In this document: piece after piece, positions 1 to 14,501 of the stretch | How the letters are laid out: each line of letters begins with the position of its first letter | Position numbering within the stretch: position 1 is the first letter of the stretch | Source of the DNA: Narthecium ossifragum | Taxonomy: Eukaryota; Streptophyta; Magnoliopsida; Dioscoreales; Nartheciaceae | NCBI GenBank assembly: GCA_963920575.1 | Contig: OY986974.1 | Span: forward strand, 2,418,001 to 2,482,000 | DNA length: 64,000 nucleotides | Direction: 5' to 3' | The notes under the pieces: model-generated | What the model was told of the DNA's origin: nothing | The model's database searches: none | What the model saw: only the letters and a program-made list of their open reading frames with translations | Program-made: the position numbers and the translations under genes

Positions 1-302
1 CTAACAAGTTACAGCACATTCGGCGCCCATGATATGAATCCGTTGATGATTTGCACAGCCTCCATTGAATCTGACTCGACCAAAAGATGCTTGATCTCGC
101 GCGTCCTTGCCTCCTTGAGTGCCATAGCAATGCCCTCCAGTTCTCCATGTAACATTGTCCCAACCTGAGTTGTCTTCCTTGATGTCCAAACCAAATTCCC
201 ACGACCTATCATACCGACGATGCCAATAGCTGCTCTCGAGCCTGCGTCAATAGCCGCGTCCATTTGCACAACCCACATATGCTCCTCCGTATGAGCCACC
301 CC
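1..302 (-). pseudogene. RNase H-like domain fragment (LINE-derived or RVT_3-type)
   Basis: The minus strand encodes about 97 residues resembling a plant RNase H-like (RVT_3) domain. It has a starting acidic strand (QMDAAID), a glycine-containing second strand (IGIVGMIG), a helix with a Glu (HGELEGIAMALKEA) and a later strand ending VESDSMEAVQII. In this family these acidic residues are the metal ligands that cleave RNA in RNA-DNA hybrids. The frame runs into the left window edge, so the C-terminal end is not visible. Such domains occur at the 3' end of plant LINE ORF2 and as dispersed single-domain host genes. No reverse transcriptase is visible beside it, so either origin is possible. It differs from the RNase H of the LINE at 18-24 kb. 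Confidence 0.6.
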
Positions 303-926
303 TTGTGCCTCAAGTTTTTGTTGGTCACATTGGGTGAGTAATTCTTTGACATGCCAGCTTACCCTACATGCAATAGCGGCGGCACTTTCACCACTCTCAC
401 CATGGACAATAAGGTTTTTGTCTTTCTAGATGAACCACATAGTATAGACAATAAAACACTTAAATTCTGTGAAAAATTTATAAGAAGAGGTACCAAATAG
501 TCCATCCAACAGTTCATCAACAGTCCTAGCCGCAGCCAAACCAAATCTTACACAGTCATTTCCAGCCATCATTTATATCAATCATTTCTACTTGTGTTGC
601 TATAAAGGTGTATCATTTTAGTTTCATCATAGTCAAGTTCTAATCGCCAAAGAACATTTATGACGCAAAATAAGGACATTTTAGAGGGTATATATAAGAG
701 TTATAATGATATTTAGATAATTAAGACCATTTTTAGATGTTAAGCCTCAAAACAGTCACACACGTCAGTATGTCACCCACCCAATTATCACAGCAGCTTA
801 TGAGAGGCATGCAAGACGCCACGTGGTCTTTAAAAAGTTCCAAGAGCGAGCGGTACAATGGTCCCCCCAGCTCGTCGACTGACACCACGTGGACGCCGGA
901 CGGTATCTCCCGGATCGGAAAAGAGC
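303..926. other. No recognisable gene
   Basis: This stretch continues upstream of the RNase H-like fragment on its strand. It contains short open frames without recognisable motifs and AT-rich sequence. I see no RNA gene or repeat structure in it. Confidence 0.5.
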
Positions 927-1720
927 GCTGTCTGTGCACATGGTTAATAACAAGAAAGATTTGTGTACACGTACATGAGAGAGAGAGAGGCTAAGGAGGG
1001 AGGCCTCTGAATGCCACCTATTGGAGGACATGTAATGCCATATATCCCAATCAAAGCCCCTATAATAATAAAAGTGCTGTTTGTGCACATGGTCAAAACT
1101 ATACACCTTACGCACACGGTCCCGATACGCTTACGACAACTACAATAATAAGAGAGCTGTTTGTGCACATGGTCGAAACTATACACCTTACTCACACGGT
1201 CCAAACGGGAGTGAGGTAGCGACTGATTGTTTTAGATCATCAGTGTCTCAGTACCGATTGAACAGATCAATCGATTAGTACCTCATTACTAATTGAATAT
1301 ATCAATGATCGGATCAGTGATGAAGTACCGATTTGTTGACCTAATCTATTGGTACTTCACTGTCGATGGAATAAATCAATTAATTGGTACCTCATTGTCG
1401 ATTACGTGGCATATGCACACGTGGTCATGTCCATAAAACTTTCTTCTAATAATAATGAGTCATGATTTATTTATATGGCCACTTACAAATATATAGTGAG
1501 ATACCGAATCATTAAATTCTAGTCCATATCAATGGATCGGTATCTCATTATCGATGGAATGTACCAACGATCAAATCGGTAGGTATCGGTAGTCAGATAC
1601 CGATCAATTGATCTAGTGTATCAGTAATGGTCTGGACTAGAATTAAGATTCAGTATCTCACTATCGATTCGTTCCACGTGGTCACATGTACAAATCTTTT
1701 TTCAATAATAATATCTCCAC
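927..1720. repeat. Dispersed repeat cluster upstream of the hydrolase gene
   Basis: Two direct copies about 80 bp apart (starting near 1076 and 1156) share GCTGTTTGTGCACATGGTC followed by CTATACACCTTAC and CACACGGTCC, and both are preceded by a TAATAATAA-type run. A more diverged copy of the head lies near 927. From 1212 to 1680 follow diverged repeats built on TCGATGGAAT, ATCAATCGGTA and GGTACCTCATTGTCGAT. These end in an ACGTGGTCA(C)ATG motif and an AATAATAAT run, near 1425-1455 and again near 1675-1710. The same family occurs at 31830-32215, just upstream of the helicase gene. It looks like a small non-coding dispersed repeat family; I could not define termini or a target-site duplication. 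Confidence 0.55.
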
Positions 1721-1908
1721 GAGCTGTTTCGTGTCCTGGCACTGATGTGTCACGATATGATTGGACCACGTTGTGATGTAAAGTTGATTATTGTCGTCGA
1801 AGGTGGATTGTATCCTTTGAGGATCAGGATCTCCGCGTTCATTCGTCACCGTCGTTGCTTCGCCGGCTTCCTGTCTTAAAAGCTCTAGCGGGCGCGCCCA
1901 CCGGAGGG

Positions 1909-1956
1909 ATGTGTGTGTGTGTGTGAGAGAGTGAGAGAGGGAGAGAGAGAGAGAGG
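1909..1956. repeat. GT/GA microsatellite in the presumed 5' UTR
   Basis: A (GT)n run passes directly into an imperfect (GA)n run and ends 14 bp before the proposed start codon at 1970. Purine/pyrimidine repeats like this are common in plant 5' UTRs. An upstream ATG at 1913 is in frame with the start but would add 19 residues encoded by the repeat itself. Confidence 0.8.
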
Positions 1957-1969
1957 TCTCGAGGGGAGA

Positions 1970-4900
1970 ATGGTGGTGGTCGCGACGGCACCGGGGAGCT
2001 ATAGCGTTAGCACGGGGAATGGGTTCCCTTCGTTCCTTCCGAGGGAGGTGGAGAGGATAAGGGACCCCTCCGCGCGGGAGCTTGCCAGGAGGATCGCAAG
2101 AGTCCCCGTCAAGGTCTAGACTTTGGAATTACGAGCGTTTATTGTTAGTTTTTTTGTACCTAATATGCTCGGTTTCTTTGATTTCTTGTGCTGTTCTTTT
2201 ATCTTCTTGTTTCCATTGGAATGTGGAGAATGCTTGCACAAGTGCGTTCAATTGTTAAAGATAGAACAACAGAGAGAAAAGAAGAGGAGGAGGAGGAGGA
2301 GAAATGGCTTTAAAAATGGGAATTTTCAACAATGCGGATTACTGCTGTGGTGTTGATGGAAAGTTGCAAATGATCAACTCTAAATTTCATAATTAGCCAT
2401 GATCAAAATTGGTTGATGTTTAGATAAAAAAGAGCATTTGTGAGGTTATATAGACAATTTCAAACTTTAGAGGGGCCTTGAGACAAATATCAATATTTGG
2501 CTTTTTTTGGAACCCTCATTATTTATAAGTGCTTATATATTGCTGCTAGAGTTATCTTTGAAGTGTTACAGATTAGCTTCTCGGAAAGCTCTATCATGAG
2601 CAGCTGCATAAAACCAGTCAAACGGGAGGAAACAGAGCCTATTGTTCTTCTACATGGTTTTGACAGGTATGTCGCTAAGGAGGAACTTCCTCACTTAGGC
2701 TTCTCCTAGGCATGCTATTTATGTCATATTGAGATGTAAGTTACAAATTAAAATGGTATGTTCTTAGGAATACTTTCTTTGACTGCTAGTGGATGACCCT
2801 ATTGCTAATTAATAGAAGGCGAGTCGCACTCGTCAATAAATTTCTGGTGAGAAGTTTCAAGAGAATTGCACTATTGTGATGGTCGTTTTGGAATTTATTG
2901 AAAGCAACCCTTTTCAGCTTCTTTTTCTAATTGGATAAACCAAATGGCCTGGATGCCGCGATCTATTTGATTTTCTAAATACCCCACAAACTATTTAATG
3001 GTCACTAGTGTTAAAAATTCTAGAGTGTTGTCCAAGGTTTAAAAAGCCTCACCACTTTTATCTGCAGTTCATGCTTAGAATGGAGATATACATACCCATT
3101 ACTCGAAGTTGTTGGATTGGAGACATGGGCGTTGGACATTCTTGGATGGGGCTTCTCCGATTTAGGTATCATCTTATCTATATGTCATACAGGAACAAAA
3201 ATCAGTCCCACGACATATATTGCAAGCGTTTTTTTACTTTTTTGTTCTCTGAGAGAGTATAAGGTCAGATACATAACATAAAACGATTGAATCTTTATTA
3301 CAAACACTGGCATCTAAGTATGATCACTGATCATAGTTTTGTGCCACATTTTAGGAAAACGTCCATCCTGTAGTGTCACTGCCAAGCGTGAACACTTATA
3401 CCAGGTGATCCTAATCTTTTAGCATTGCATTTGGAAGTTGATTCAGGCATATGCTTTATTTCTATGCAATTGGGAGCTTTGATAGACTTGCCAGGACACT
3501 CCATTTCCTGGTCTTGTATGATATCCTCTTTAGGAAACTATGGATCATAGATGTTTTAACCCTGCAGATACCATTCTCAGAGTTAACTCATAATGAGAGA
3601 TTGCAATCAACTAATTTTTGGACGGAGTAAAATGTAATCTCCATCACAATATAAAAATAATTGTGGTCTGAATCACTGCATAAGATTGGTGGGATCACAA
3701 TTCATTTCCGAGAGTTTCTAGTTCTTTTTTATTTTAAAAAATAGCTTGTTTTGTGTTGGTTTACTTATATCTGAACATCAACGTCTTTAGCGGCATTTAT
3801 GCTTTTCCTAGGATTAAATCAAAGTCTATATTTTTTGTTTTGTAGTTTTGGAGGTCTTACATTGAGAGGCCCATGGTGTTAGTTGGACCTAGCCTTGGTG
3901 CTGCTGTTGCGATCGACTTTGCAGCCAGCCATCCAGAGGCAGTACGTCTTCATCTGGATGATTTTTTTTCTCCATTGGAAGTTTGTATCGTAGCATCTGT
4001 AGACAACCATTTGATTTGATTTTCATAAAGACTTCAATTTTGGAGAGCTATCTAAAGCACACAGTTTTTTGCGCATGTTTGGCCTTTTTCATGCTTCAAT
4101 AACTCTTAGTTAGAAGTTTATTACTTTCTTTGATATCTATTTGAATTCTTTTTATGCTTCTTTCTTTTCCTCTGTCTTTTGCAGGTTGCAAAGCTGATCT
4201 TGATTGATGCGAGTGTATATGCAGAAGGCACAGGAAACATGTCTAAATTACCTAGACTAGCAGCATATGCTGGGGTGAGATGTCATTTGCAGTAGGTCTG
4301 TAGATACATGCTTTTTTGGATCTGTGGTGTTCAGTTTGCTTCTTTGCAAGGTTAATGTCATCCCCTTTGTTGATCATTTGCATACTTGTCAGCCTGTTCT
4401 TGGGATATCATGCTTCATGTAGCTTGTAGGAGATCATCTGATACTTGTTAGATGATTTATACTCTTTGAGAATTGTGACTAACCTTGCTTCATGTTTCAG
4501 GTATCTTTGTTAAAGAGCATTCCTCTGCGGCTCTATGTGAATACTTTAGCTTTTAACAATGTTTCGTTCAGCTCCTCTTTTGACCGGGCTAAAGTATGGA
4601 ACATGCACTTCTTTGTTCTTAGCTTTAAAATTTAGTAAACAATGAAGTATGTTTCTTCGGAATATTGTGATCTTAGAATTTCAAATCAAGACAGGTAAAA
4701 TTATCAAAGCTCTTACCTAGAAGTATCTCATGGCCACAGTTATAAAAGTTGCATATGGTGGTAGATTCTTCTACATGGTGTACTTCTCTCAGCAACATAT
4801 CCATGTTTTGGCCATCTTGAAATTGTTGCCTATGAAGAAAATAACTGACATAATACTAAACTTGGTAAAGCGTAATGTCAACTGGCATTAACTTGTAGCT

Positions 4901-7178
4901 TAGGTCATGATGGTACAAAATGCTGTATTTATGTTTACATGCTAATGTGCCTTTTGAGAAAAGAACTGACCAAATAGGTATATTAGTATTTATGAAACTT
5001 CATCTCTAGCTCGACTTATGGTGGTAGAGGATGCCTTCTTTATGTCCATATATGTCTCCACGGTTGCTGGAATCACAAATATAGATGCCTCCAGTGTCCA
5101 CTATCATATGCTCTTATTTATGTTTAAGCCCCAGTATCTCGTACCTGGTGCACCACCAACTGACTACATTACCATAAGTCATGAAATATTGTCAATTAGA
5201 GGGCTAAAAGAGGGGATCTACCAAAGGGAATATGTTAATTATGAATTTGCCTGTAAATAATTATTAATCTCTATATAGCTGATATCAAAAGAGTACAGAC
5301 TTGTCTTTTGGTTATGGTCATAAGTATGCCAGTTGACAATGAATCTCATAGGGCTTCTGTTAATCCATGTCCCTCTAACATGAGCATTATTTGTGTAAGT
5401 CTAAAATTACACTCTTTTATCAGTTCAAATGAGTCATCTTTCAGCAGAAGGCAAGCTTTTTTATTTCAAGAACTCGACATATTTTCGGTGGTTTTAGTAG
5501 CATATCTATCCCTGTAGACTATATAAAAGGTGAATTGCATCTTATAGCAGCTGCAAACACTTTTGTGTGCTTGGTAAAGTTTATATTATTCCTCAAAGGG
5601 TGCTTCTTCCAATTTCAGGTTGGCCGCTTGCATTGCCTACTACCCTGGTGGGAAGATGCAACTGTTGATTTTATGATTAGCGGAGGCTACAATGTCAGTT
5701 ATCAAATTAAGCAGGTAGATTGATGTTCAATTATTATTGGTACAGTTTCTAGTGATCTTTAGCACCTGTTGTGTCTGAACTTCTGAGCTGTACAGGAAGC
5801 TGCATAAATCAGGATAATCAGCAATATTTCTTAGATGCTACTTTCTAAAGCTAATAGCTGCAAATAGGCTAAGAGCGTTGGCTCACAAGGAGCTTTCTTA
5901 GATATTTGTCTACCATTTTGTTATTGTTGAAAAAGTTTAGATGCCAGTTTTGATATTTGGGCATTTTACAAAAAAGGTTTGTGCTCATGATCATTATGTT
6001 CATGACTACTGAAACTAAAAGACAGAGCAATTATCTTTTCAGGATAATGTTTGTCAGTACTGATTTTGAAGACTTGGACTTTCTATCTTTGAGAAATTTT
6101 CAACAAATGGGCTCATTCTCAAATTTAGTTGTATACAGCAAAAGTAAAACAAACAAGTATTGTTATATCAATATGGTAAAGCCAAGTGACTCTAGTCTAT
6201 TCAAGAATAGAACCCAGTTATTGATACTTATTAGCTTATGATGCTACACCAAAAATTGGTTCTCAATGATAAATAATCGCTTAACACAACCAATATAGTC
6301 TTATCAAAAAATTATTTAGTAATGCATACACTCCCAGTGGGATGCAGATTTGATCTCTGACAAGATATTCAACCTGCCCATACACAACAAAACATTTGCC
6401 CAGTTTATTTTGGGCTTGCATGTGGTATCAGATGCCTAAGTTTGCCGTGTTGTTCCTTGTAGAGAACTTGGTTTCTTCCAGGTATCACAGTTTTCTTCCT
6501 TAGGCTCATTGTCTTTTTACAGTCTGTTATGAAATTAAATTTGATTCACTGTCTCCAAAATGAGGGTAGGAATAGATCCGACAACAAAATATTCATGAGT
6601 CAAACCATTCAGTTTGATCAGTTTTGTGGCCATTAAGCAAATGAATGGTGAAAATTGTGATTGAAAATTGACATAACAATGGTTACAAGCTACACATTAT
6701 TTTCTTATTGCTCTGTGGAGGTAGCTTTAATATGCAAAATTCGTCAGAGTTGCATTCTTCCAACTGTTTGAGCCTGCTGACTTTGTGCTAACCTGCTGGT
6801 TGCTCCTTTCTGCAGATAAAGCAGCATACACTTATCATATGGGGAGAGGATGACCGAATAATCAGCAGGACTCTAGCAGAGGTAAATTCAGCTTTACTAG
6901 ATATTTGACTCAAAAGGATAATCGAAACATCATTATCAAACATGTTTTGTGAGATCGCCTTCCTCTTTGATTTACTGCTTTATAGTCAGTTTAAATATGT
7001 TCGATGAGATTGCCTGCGTAACATGGTTGTGTGAATTTGATCTGTACAGAGACTGCATGCTGAACTTCCGCAGTCCTCTTTATGTTTCGTTCCAGAATGT
7101 GGTCATCTTCCTCATGTGGAAAAGCCAGAGTTTGTAGCAAAATCAATCCTGAAATTTGCTCGCAGGGATCAAGAATGA
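1970..7178 (+). CDS. Alpha/beta-hydrolase fold protein (complete, 10 exons)
   Basis: The exons are 1970-2113, 2572-2666, 3068-3165, 3355-3404, 3846-3941, 4185-4274, 4501-4593, 5619-5714, 6816-6881 and 7050-7178. All introns are GT-AG and the joined frame is open for 318 residues. The protein has the alpha/beta-hydrolase pattern: an oxyanion-hole HGFD (residues 76-79), the nucleophile elbow GPSLG (Ser145), an acid in WGEDD (Asp266 or 267) and ECGHLPH carrying His295. The triad is therefore complete and the protein is probably an active hydrolase or esterase; the substrate is unknown. It resembles an uncharacterised plant family that I recall as Arabidopsis At1g13820-like. I see no obvious transit peptide in the first 48 residues. 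The start at 1970 excludes residues that would be encoded by the upstream microsatellite. The gene converges on the X8 gene, 1.2 kb downstream. Confidence 0.9.
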
Positions 7179-10130
<2,952 letters not shown>

Positions 10131-10228
10131 GGCTAAAGATGAGACACACAGAGAGAGAGAAAGGGGGGGGTATTCGCCTAAAGAGAAAAAAACAGCATGA
10201 AAAAAAAGGCCAATAGCCTTTCAGAGCT

Positions 10229-10259
10229 TTGAAGCTGTTGAGAGAGAGAGAGAGAGAGA
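10229..10259. repeat. GA microsatellite upstream of the X8 gene
   Basis: A (GA)n tract about 100 bp upstream of the X8 start codon reads as CT-rich on the gene strand. It is probably in the 5' UTR or proximal promoter. Confidence 0.85.
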
Positions 10260-10398
10260 GGAGGGTGGAGGACACAGAGGAGGAGGCTAAGGTTTGGCTG
10301 GTGGTCTGTATGGTAAGCAATAATTTTTAAAGTAGTGATGAGGATGTGTCCATAGGGAGGGAGGTGGTGGGGGGTGGTGGCTGTCCGTATCTGCTGGG

Positions 10399-10410
10399 CC
10401 TTTATAAAAT
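10399..10410 (-). promoter_or_regulatory. Candidate TATA box of the X8 gene
   Basis: On the minus strand ATTTTATAAAGG lies about 270 bp upstream of the start codon, next to a (CT)n tract. The spacing would imply a 5' UTR of over 200 nt, possibly containing an intron, since CTCTTTAG occurs just upstream of the ATG. There is no transcript evidence. Confidence 0.3.
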
Positions 10411-10697
10411 TCTCTCTCTCTCTCTCTCTCTAGATTTACCAACCATGGCTGCTTTCACTCTCTCTTTTTACTGTACTGTGTGCTTCATGAAGGTGTGTGT
10501 AAAATGTAATAATATGTGTTGGTTCCTTGGATACTGAGCATTGTGGGCACTTTTTGATGAACGGCTCTAAACCATGGCTGTGGGTTTTGTGGGGCCATTG
10601 GAGGGAGGGCGGTCTCTTTTTAGCCTTGCAGTATAGTCTCTCTCTCCTCCCTCATGCGTAGATGTTTGATCACCGACCCAGCTACTGCTGCTGGATG

Positions 10698-10737
<40 letters not shown>

Positions 10738-10739
10738 GT
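10411..10739. repeat. CT microsatellites in the X8-gene upstream region
   Basis: Two (CT)n tracts occur, at about 10412-10432 and 10700-10738. The surrounding sequence has short open frames only and no recognised gene. Confidence 0.85.
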
Positions 10740-10896
10740 CAGAGTTTGGATTTTGGTGCTGGTCCAGTGTTTTCTATGCACACCTTTGGAGAAAATATGG
10801 CTTGGCTTCTTTGTTCATTGGAGACCGCATCTACATCCTGCTACCTCTTCTTTATGGTTAGACTGATAGAATGATGCGGGAAGCAAGGCACTGTTC

Positions 10897-11153
10897 TAGA
10901 TGAATCATTAAAAAAACAACAAATAGTATAATTAATTATATATTAGTATCTCAAAATTGACTAAATTTTATATTAGTTTTTATATTTTTGACAATATCAT
11001 ACTAGTCCTCCCAAAGCTACGGGTAGATGAATCATTAAAAAAACAACAAATAGTATAATTAATTATATATTAGTATCTCAAAATTGACTAAATTTTATAT
11101 TAGTTTTTATATTTTTGACAATATCATACTAGTCCTCCCAAAGCTACGGGTAG
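10897..11153. repeat. 127-bp perfect tandem duplication
   Basis: Two head-to-tail copies (10897-11023 and 11024 to about 11150) look identical throughout, from TAGATGAATCATT to AAAGCTACGGG. The unit is AT-rich and non-coding. The identity suggests a recent duplication, or collapse or expansion during assembly. Confidence 0.9.
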
Positions 11154-11592
11154 CTGCATGAGAAAGTTTTCCGTCTGAACCGTCCAACTCCGTCCGATTA
11201 AAAGATTAAAATGATCAAAATACTCCGGTGGTCAAATTTCAAAATTCTAATTGCTCCAATTCTAGTCTCTTTTTCCACAACTCTTGGAATAATTGATTAA
11301 AGTGACCTCATATATTAAGACAAAATTTTAGGTGCTGTTTGGTTTTGAAAAATATTTTCTATTTTCATTTTCTGTTTTTTGTTTTTATTTTTTGAAAATG
11401 AAAATATGAAAACATGATTGGTTTGAAATATTAAAAAATAAGAAGTTATTTTTAATCCTAGGCCTCTCTTGCTGTAAGGATGAAATGGACAAGTCAAATC
11501 TCCACAAGAGGCAAGAGCCATCCATCATCAAATTCAAATAAATCACCATCGTCCATTCTATCAAACCATAGCTGTCATTCTAACACATTAAC

Positions 11593-13982
11593 TGTGAGGG
11601 CCCGTCCCTCTGACCTGGCTCGACCGCATGGGTCGAGAGCCGGTTTCCTGTTGATTTGGTTCCGCGTCGGGCACGATCGGGCGATCGTGTGGCGGTTTTG
11701 GACCCCGGGGGCATTTTGGTAAATATGCCCTCTAGTGGTCGGTTTCACACCCGAGTTCCACACACTGACTTGGATTGATATATGTGTTTGATTAGAATCC
11801 CTAGGGTGCGTCCGATTGGAGGATCGGAGCTCGATCGGGAAAGATCGAATCGGACGGCTGAGATAGATCTGGATTGTTTCTATAAGCCAAGTCCCTTTCT
11901 CTCTTTCCTTCTCTCCTTCACCTGTCGTTCTCTCCCCTTCTCTCTCTCCTTCGGCTGAGGTAGGGTTTGGAGATTTGGTCTTCGGAGCTCGGATCTTAAC
12001 GGCTTGACCAGCGGGACGCATGGAGGAGCTACCCTACTTGCTCAAGTAGGCGTTTCTACCTCGATCCTTGGATCGGGTTCTCCTAGGATGGGTTTTATGT
12101 ACTTTCGCTGTAGGAATACTTGTTAGAATGCTATGTAACTCTTTGTGCATGTAGTATGAAGGATTTGAAGTATTCCTACCTCGCATTTTCCGTATTCTGA
12201 CGGTTAGTTTCCGTATTATCGTCGTTTTGTCGGTTTTTGCCCATTTGGACCTAGATAGGAGATTTAACCGTCAAAAGCTGGATTTCTTCATTCCATTAGC
12301 TTCCCCATTGTTAAATACACTTGCTTGCAAAGTTTCATCTTATTCCAACTTGATTTGATCCTTGAAATCCAAGAAATTGGATTTTCGGCACTGTTCTGAA
12401 GAATCGTGCCTAAGGTTCGACGGTCGATCGGTGCATCAACCGTCAAGTGTTGTTTTACACTTTGTGGGCCTGGCGGTCGACCGTCGGATCGACCGTCACA
12501 TCGACCGTCAGGCTCTGTCGGGATTTTAGCCTCCCACGATCGATGGGTCGATCGACCGTGGGTTCTCTCTCTTTTTCATCCCGCCTCACGGTCGACCGTC
12601 GCATCGTCCGTGAGGCTCTGTCTCGTTTTGGGCTCCCCACAGTCGATGGGTGGATCAACTGTCGCCCTTGGTTTTCTTCGCTTTGGTCTCACGGTCGATC
12701 GGCGGATCGACCGCGGTATCGTCCGTGGTCTCACGGTCGATCTCCGGATCGACCATGACATCGTCCGTGACCACTTGGACTTGGTTTTTCTGGTTTTCTT
12801 GGATGGATTTGGTTCGTGATTAGTATCTAAACATGTTGGGAAGCATGTAGGTGGATTTCATGAGGTTTTCAAGGGTTTTCCATTGAGATTATGATTGATC
12901 GCATGTTGATCTCCTTTGAGTAAATTAATGTTGTGGTTCGCTTTTAAATACATGTTTAGATATGGTTAATTGCTAAATGGTGTGCTTAGCCATTAGCTAG
13001 CTATGAGTGCTAGCTAATGAGAAATTGTGGAACCTTAGCCTCTTGTCGGCGAGTGCCGAGGGCCATTGTATATCTGTTGAACGTATAACTGATGATGTGG
13101 CATGTAGAGACATCTAGGATAGATGTTTGCCTAGGCTCATGCATTGTGTGCATTAGAAGCATTTGAGGTTAGGCGGGCGATGGTTTGGGTCGCCGATCCG
13201 ATGCTCTCGGGTAGCTCGGATCTAGCCTTAGGGTCGTGGCTGGGTAGTCAGGAATAGGGTGTGATCTTGGATCAACTGAATCTCTTGTGATTGAGGATTA
13301 CGATAGTTGACTTGAATCAGTGATTGAGGTTTAGAGGTCGTGTTGTCTTCCAAGGCCAAGTGCTAAGGATGGTTGTCGACGTCCTTGACATGGTCCCCAG
13401 GCAGTGGTTTCCTGCTGGGTAATGGTGATTCTACTGGTTCTGGTCCCTTTCCTCCCAGCGTGTTGGTTGATGTTCCCAGCGTGGTCGGTTGAGAAGAGTA
13501 GGATCCCGTGGGGAGTTGACAGGGGTTATGGGACCCCGTGGCATCCGTTAGACTTGAGCTGGGAGACAACACTGTTGTTGTTTTCCTCCTTTCAGTGTGC
13601 CGTAGAGTAGAACCCTACTGAGCTTATCGCTCACTCCTACCCGGGCTGCGTTTGCAGGTGCAGGCGGCAGTTCTTCTTCAGTGGAGCCGGCAGGATCGGC
13701 CTTGGGCGACGCGAGTACATCCAGAGGCGCTTGAGGTTGCTGAAGGATTATCTGTTGTACATTTTGGATATTTATGTATATATGTCTTTACCTTGGGAGT
13801 ATTAGAATGAAATTTTGTAACTGTACAACTTGATGTTATATGAATTGAATCAGCTTCGCCTATGGAATACAATTGTTTAAATTATCCGTCTTTTCTGCTT
13901 TGTATCGCGCCGATTGAAGATGAATAGTGATAGGAACCCTCACGCCCCGTCTTGGATGGGTTTTCTGGGTCGGGGTGTGACA
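11593..13982 (+). mobile_element. Solo LTR, family member 1
   Basis: The sequence begins TGTGAGGGCCCGTCC and ends GGGTCGGGGTGTGACA. It is flanked by TTAAC (11588-11592) and TTAGC (13983-13987), a 5-bp target-site duplication with one mismatch. No gag or pol sequence adjoins it, so it is a solo LTR left by recombination between two LTRs. Its 2.39-kb length suits the long LTRs of Ty3/gypsy chromoviruses, but the lineage is an inference. It carries an internal array of CGGTCGATCGACCGT-like palindromes. Open frames within it are not genes. Confidence 0.8.
12417..12770. repeat. Palindromic CGGTCGATC/GATCGACCG array in solo LTR 1
   Basis: More than a dozen short self-complementary blocks of the kind GGTCGACCGTC, GGATCGACCGTCA and CGGTCGATCGG recur at irregular short spacing. 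They create apparent open frames on both strands. Confidence 0.85.
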
Positions 13983-14126
13983 TTAGCCCCTTCAATTAAT
14001 CTAAGCCCTCCATCTATATCTCCACTCCATCTTAGCCGTTCCCTTACACCAACCCAAAGGTCTCCAGCATCGTCCTCTCCCCTTCTCCACCCAGCGACTC
14101 CCCTCTACTTCCTTCCTATCCAGTCG

Positions 14127-14432
14127 CCGCCGAGTTCTCCTCGACACCATCGGCACCGCCTAAGCAAAGTGGGTCTGCCGAGCGCCCACACCTCCGCCTC
14201 CTTCATCCCCCGCCGACCCTTCCTCCCTCATTTCCCTCGCCGGTTGCCTCTCCTATCAAGCCCAAACCACGAGACGACGCCGCCGAGTTCTCCTCGACAT
14301 CATCGGCACCGCCTAAGCAAAGCGGGTCCGCCGAGCACCCACACCTCTGCCTCCTTCAACCCCCGCCGCCCCTTCCTCCCTCATTTCCCTCGCCGGTCGC
14401 CTCTCCTATCAAGCCCAAACTACGAGACGACA
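14127..14432. repeat. 154-bp tandem duplication inside the PIF/Harbinger element
   Basis: Two GC-rich copies (from 14127 and from 14281) run from CCGCCGAGTTCTCCTCGACA to CAAGCCCAAAC(C/T)ACGAGACGAC with scattered substitutions. A second local repeat of this interior (ACGTCTCGCGAGCCATGTCC) occurs at about 14453 and again at 17390. It is split because solo LTR 2 inserted between the copies. Confidence 0.85.
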
Positions 14433-14501
14433 CCGTCGTCGTCAACCCTCTCACGTCTCGCGAGCCATGTCCGCCGGACCTCCTTCGCCAAGCGCTGCCA
14501 T

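Noticed and set aside
5018..6241. Several 60-94-codon plus-strand frames in the hydrolase gene
   Set aside because: Most lie in introns 7 and 8; only 5619-5714 is an exon, supported by homology-like continuity and splice sites.
12417..12770. Possible CRISPR-like array
   Set aside because: Spacers are irregular, repeats are degenerate self-complementary words inside an LTR, and the DNA is a plant nuclear genome.
12406..12819. Open frames on both strands rich in Asp-Arg and Ser-Thr-Val repeats
   Set aside because: They arise from the palindromic CGGTCGATCGACCG array inside solo LTR 1; the same happens at 15877-16198 in solo LTR 2.
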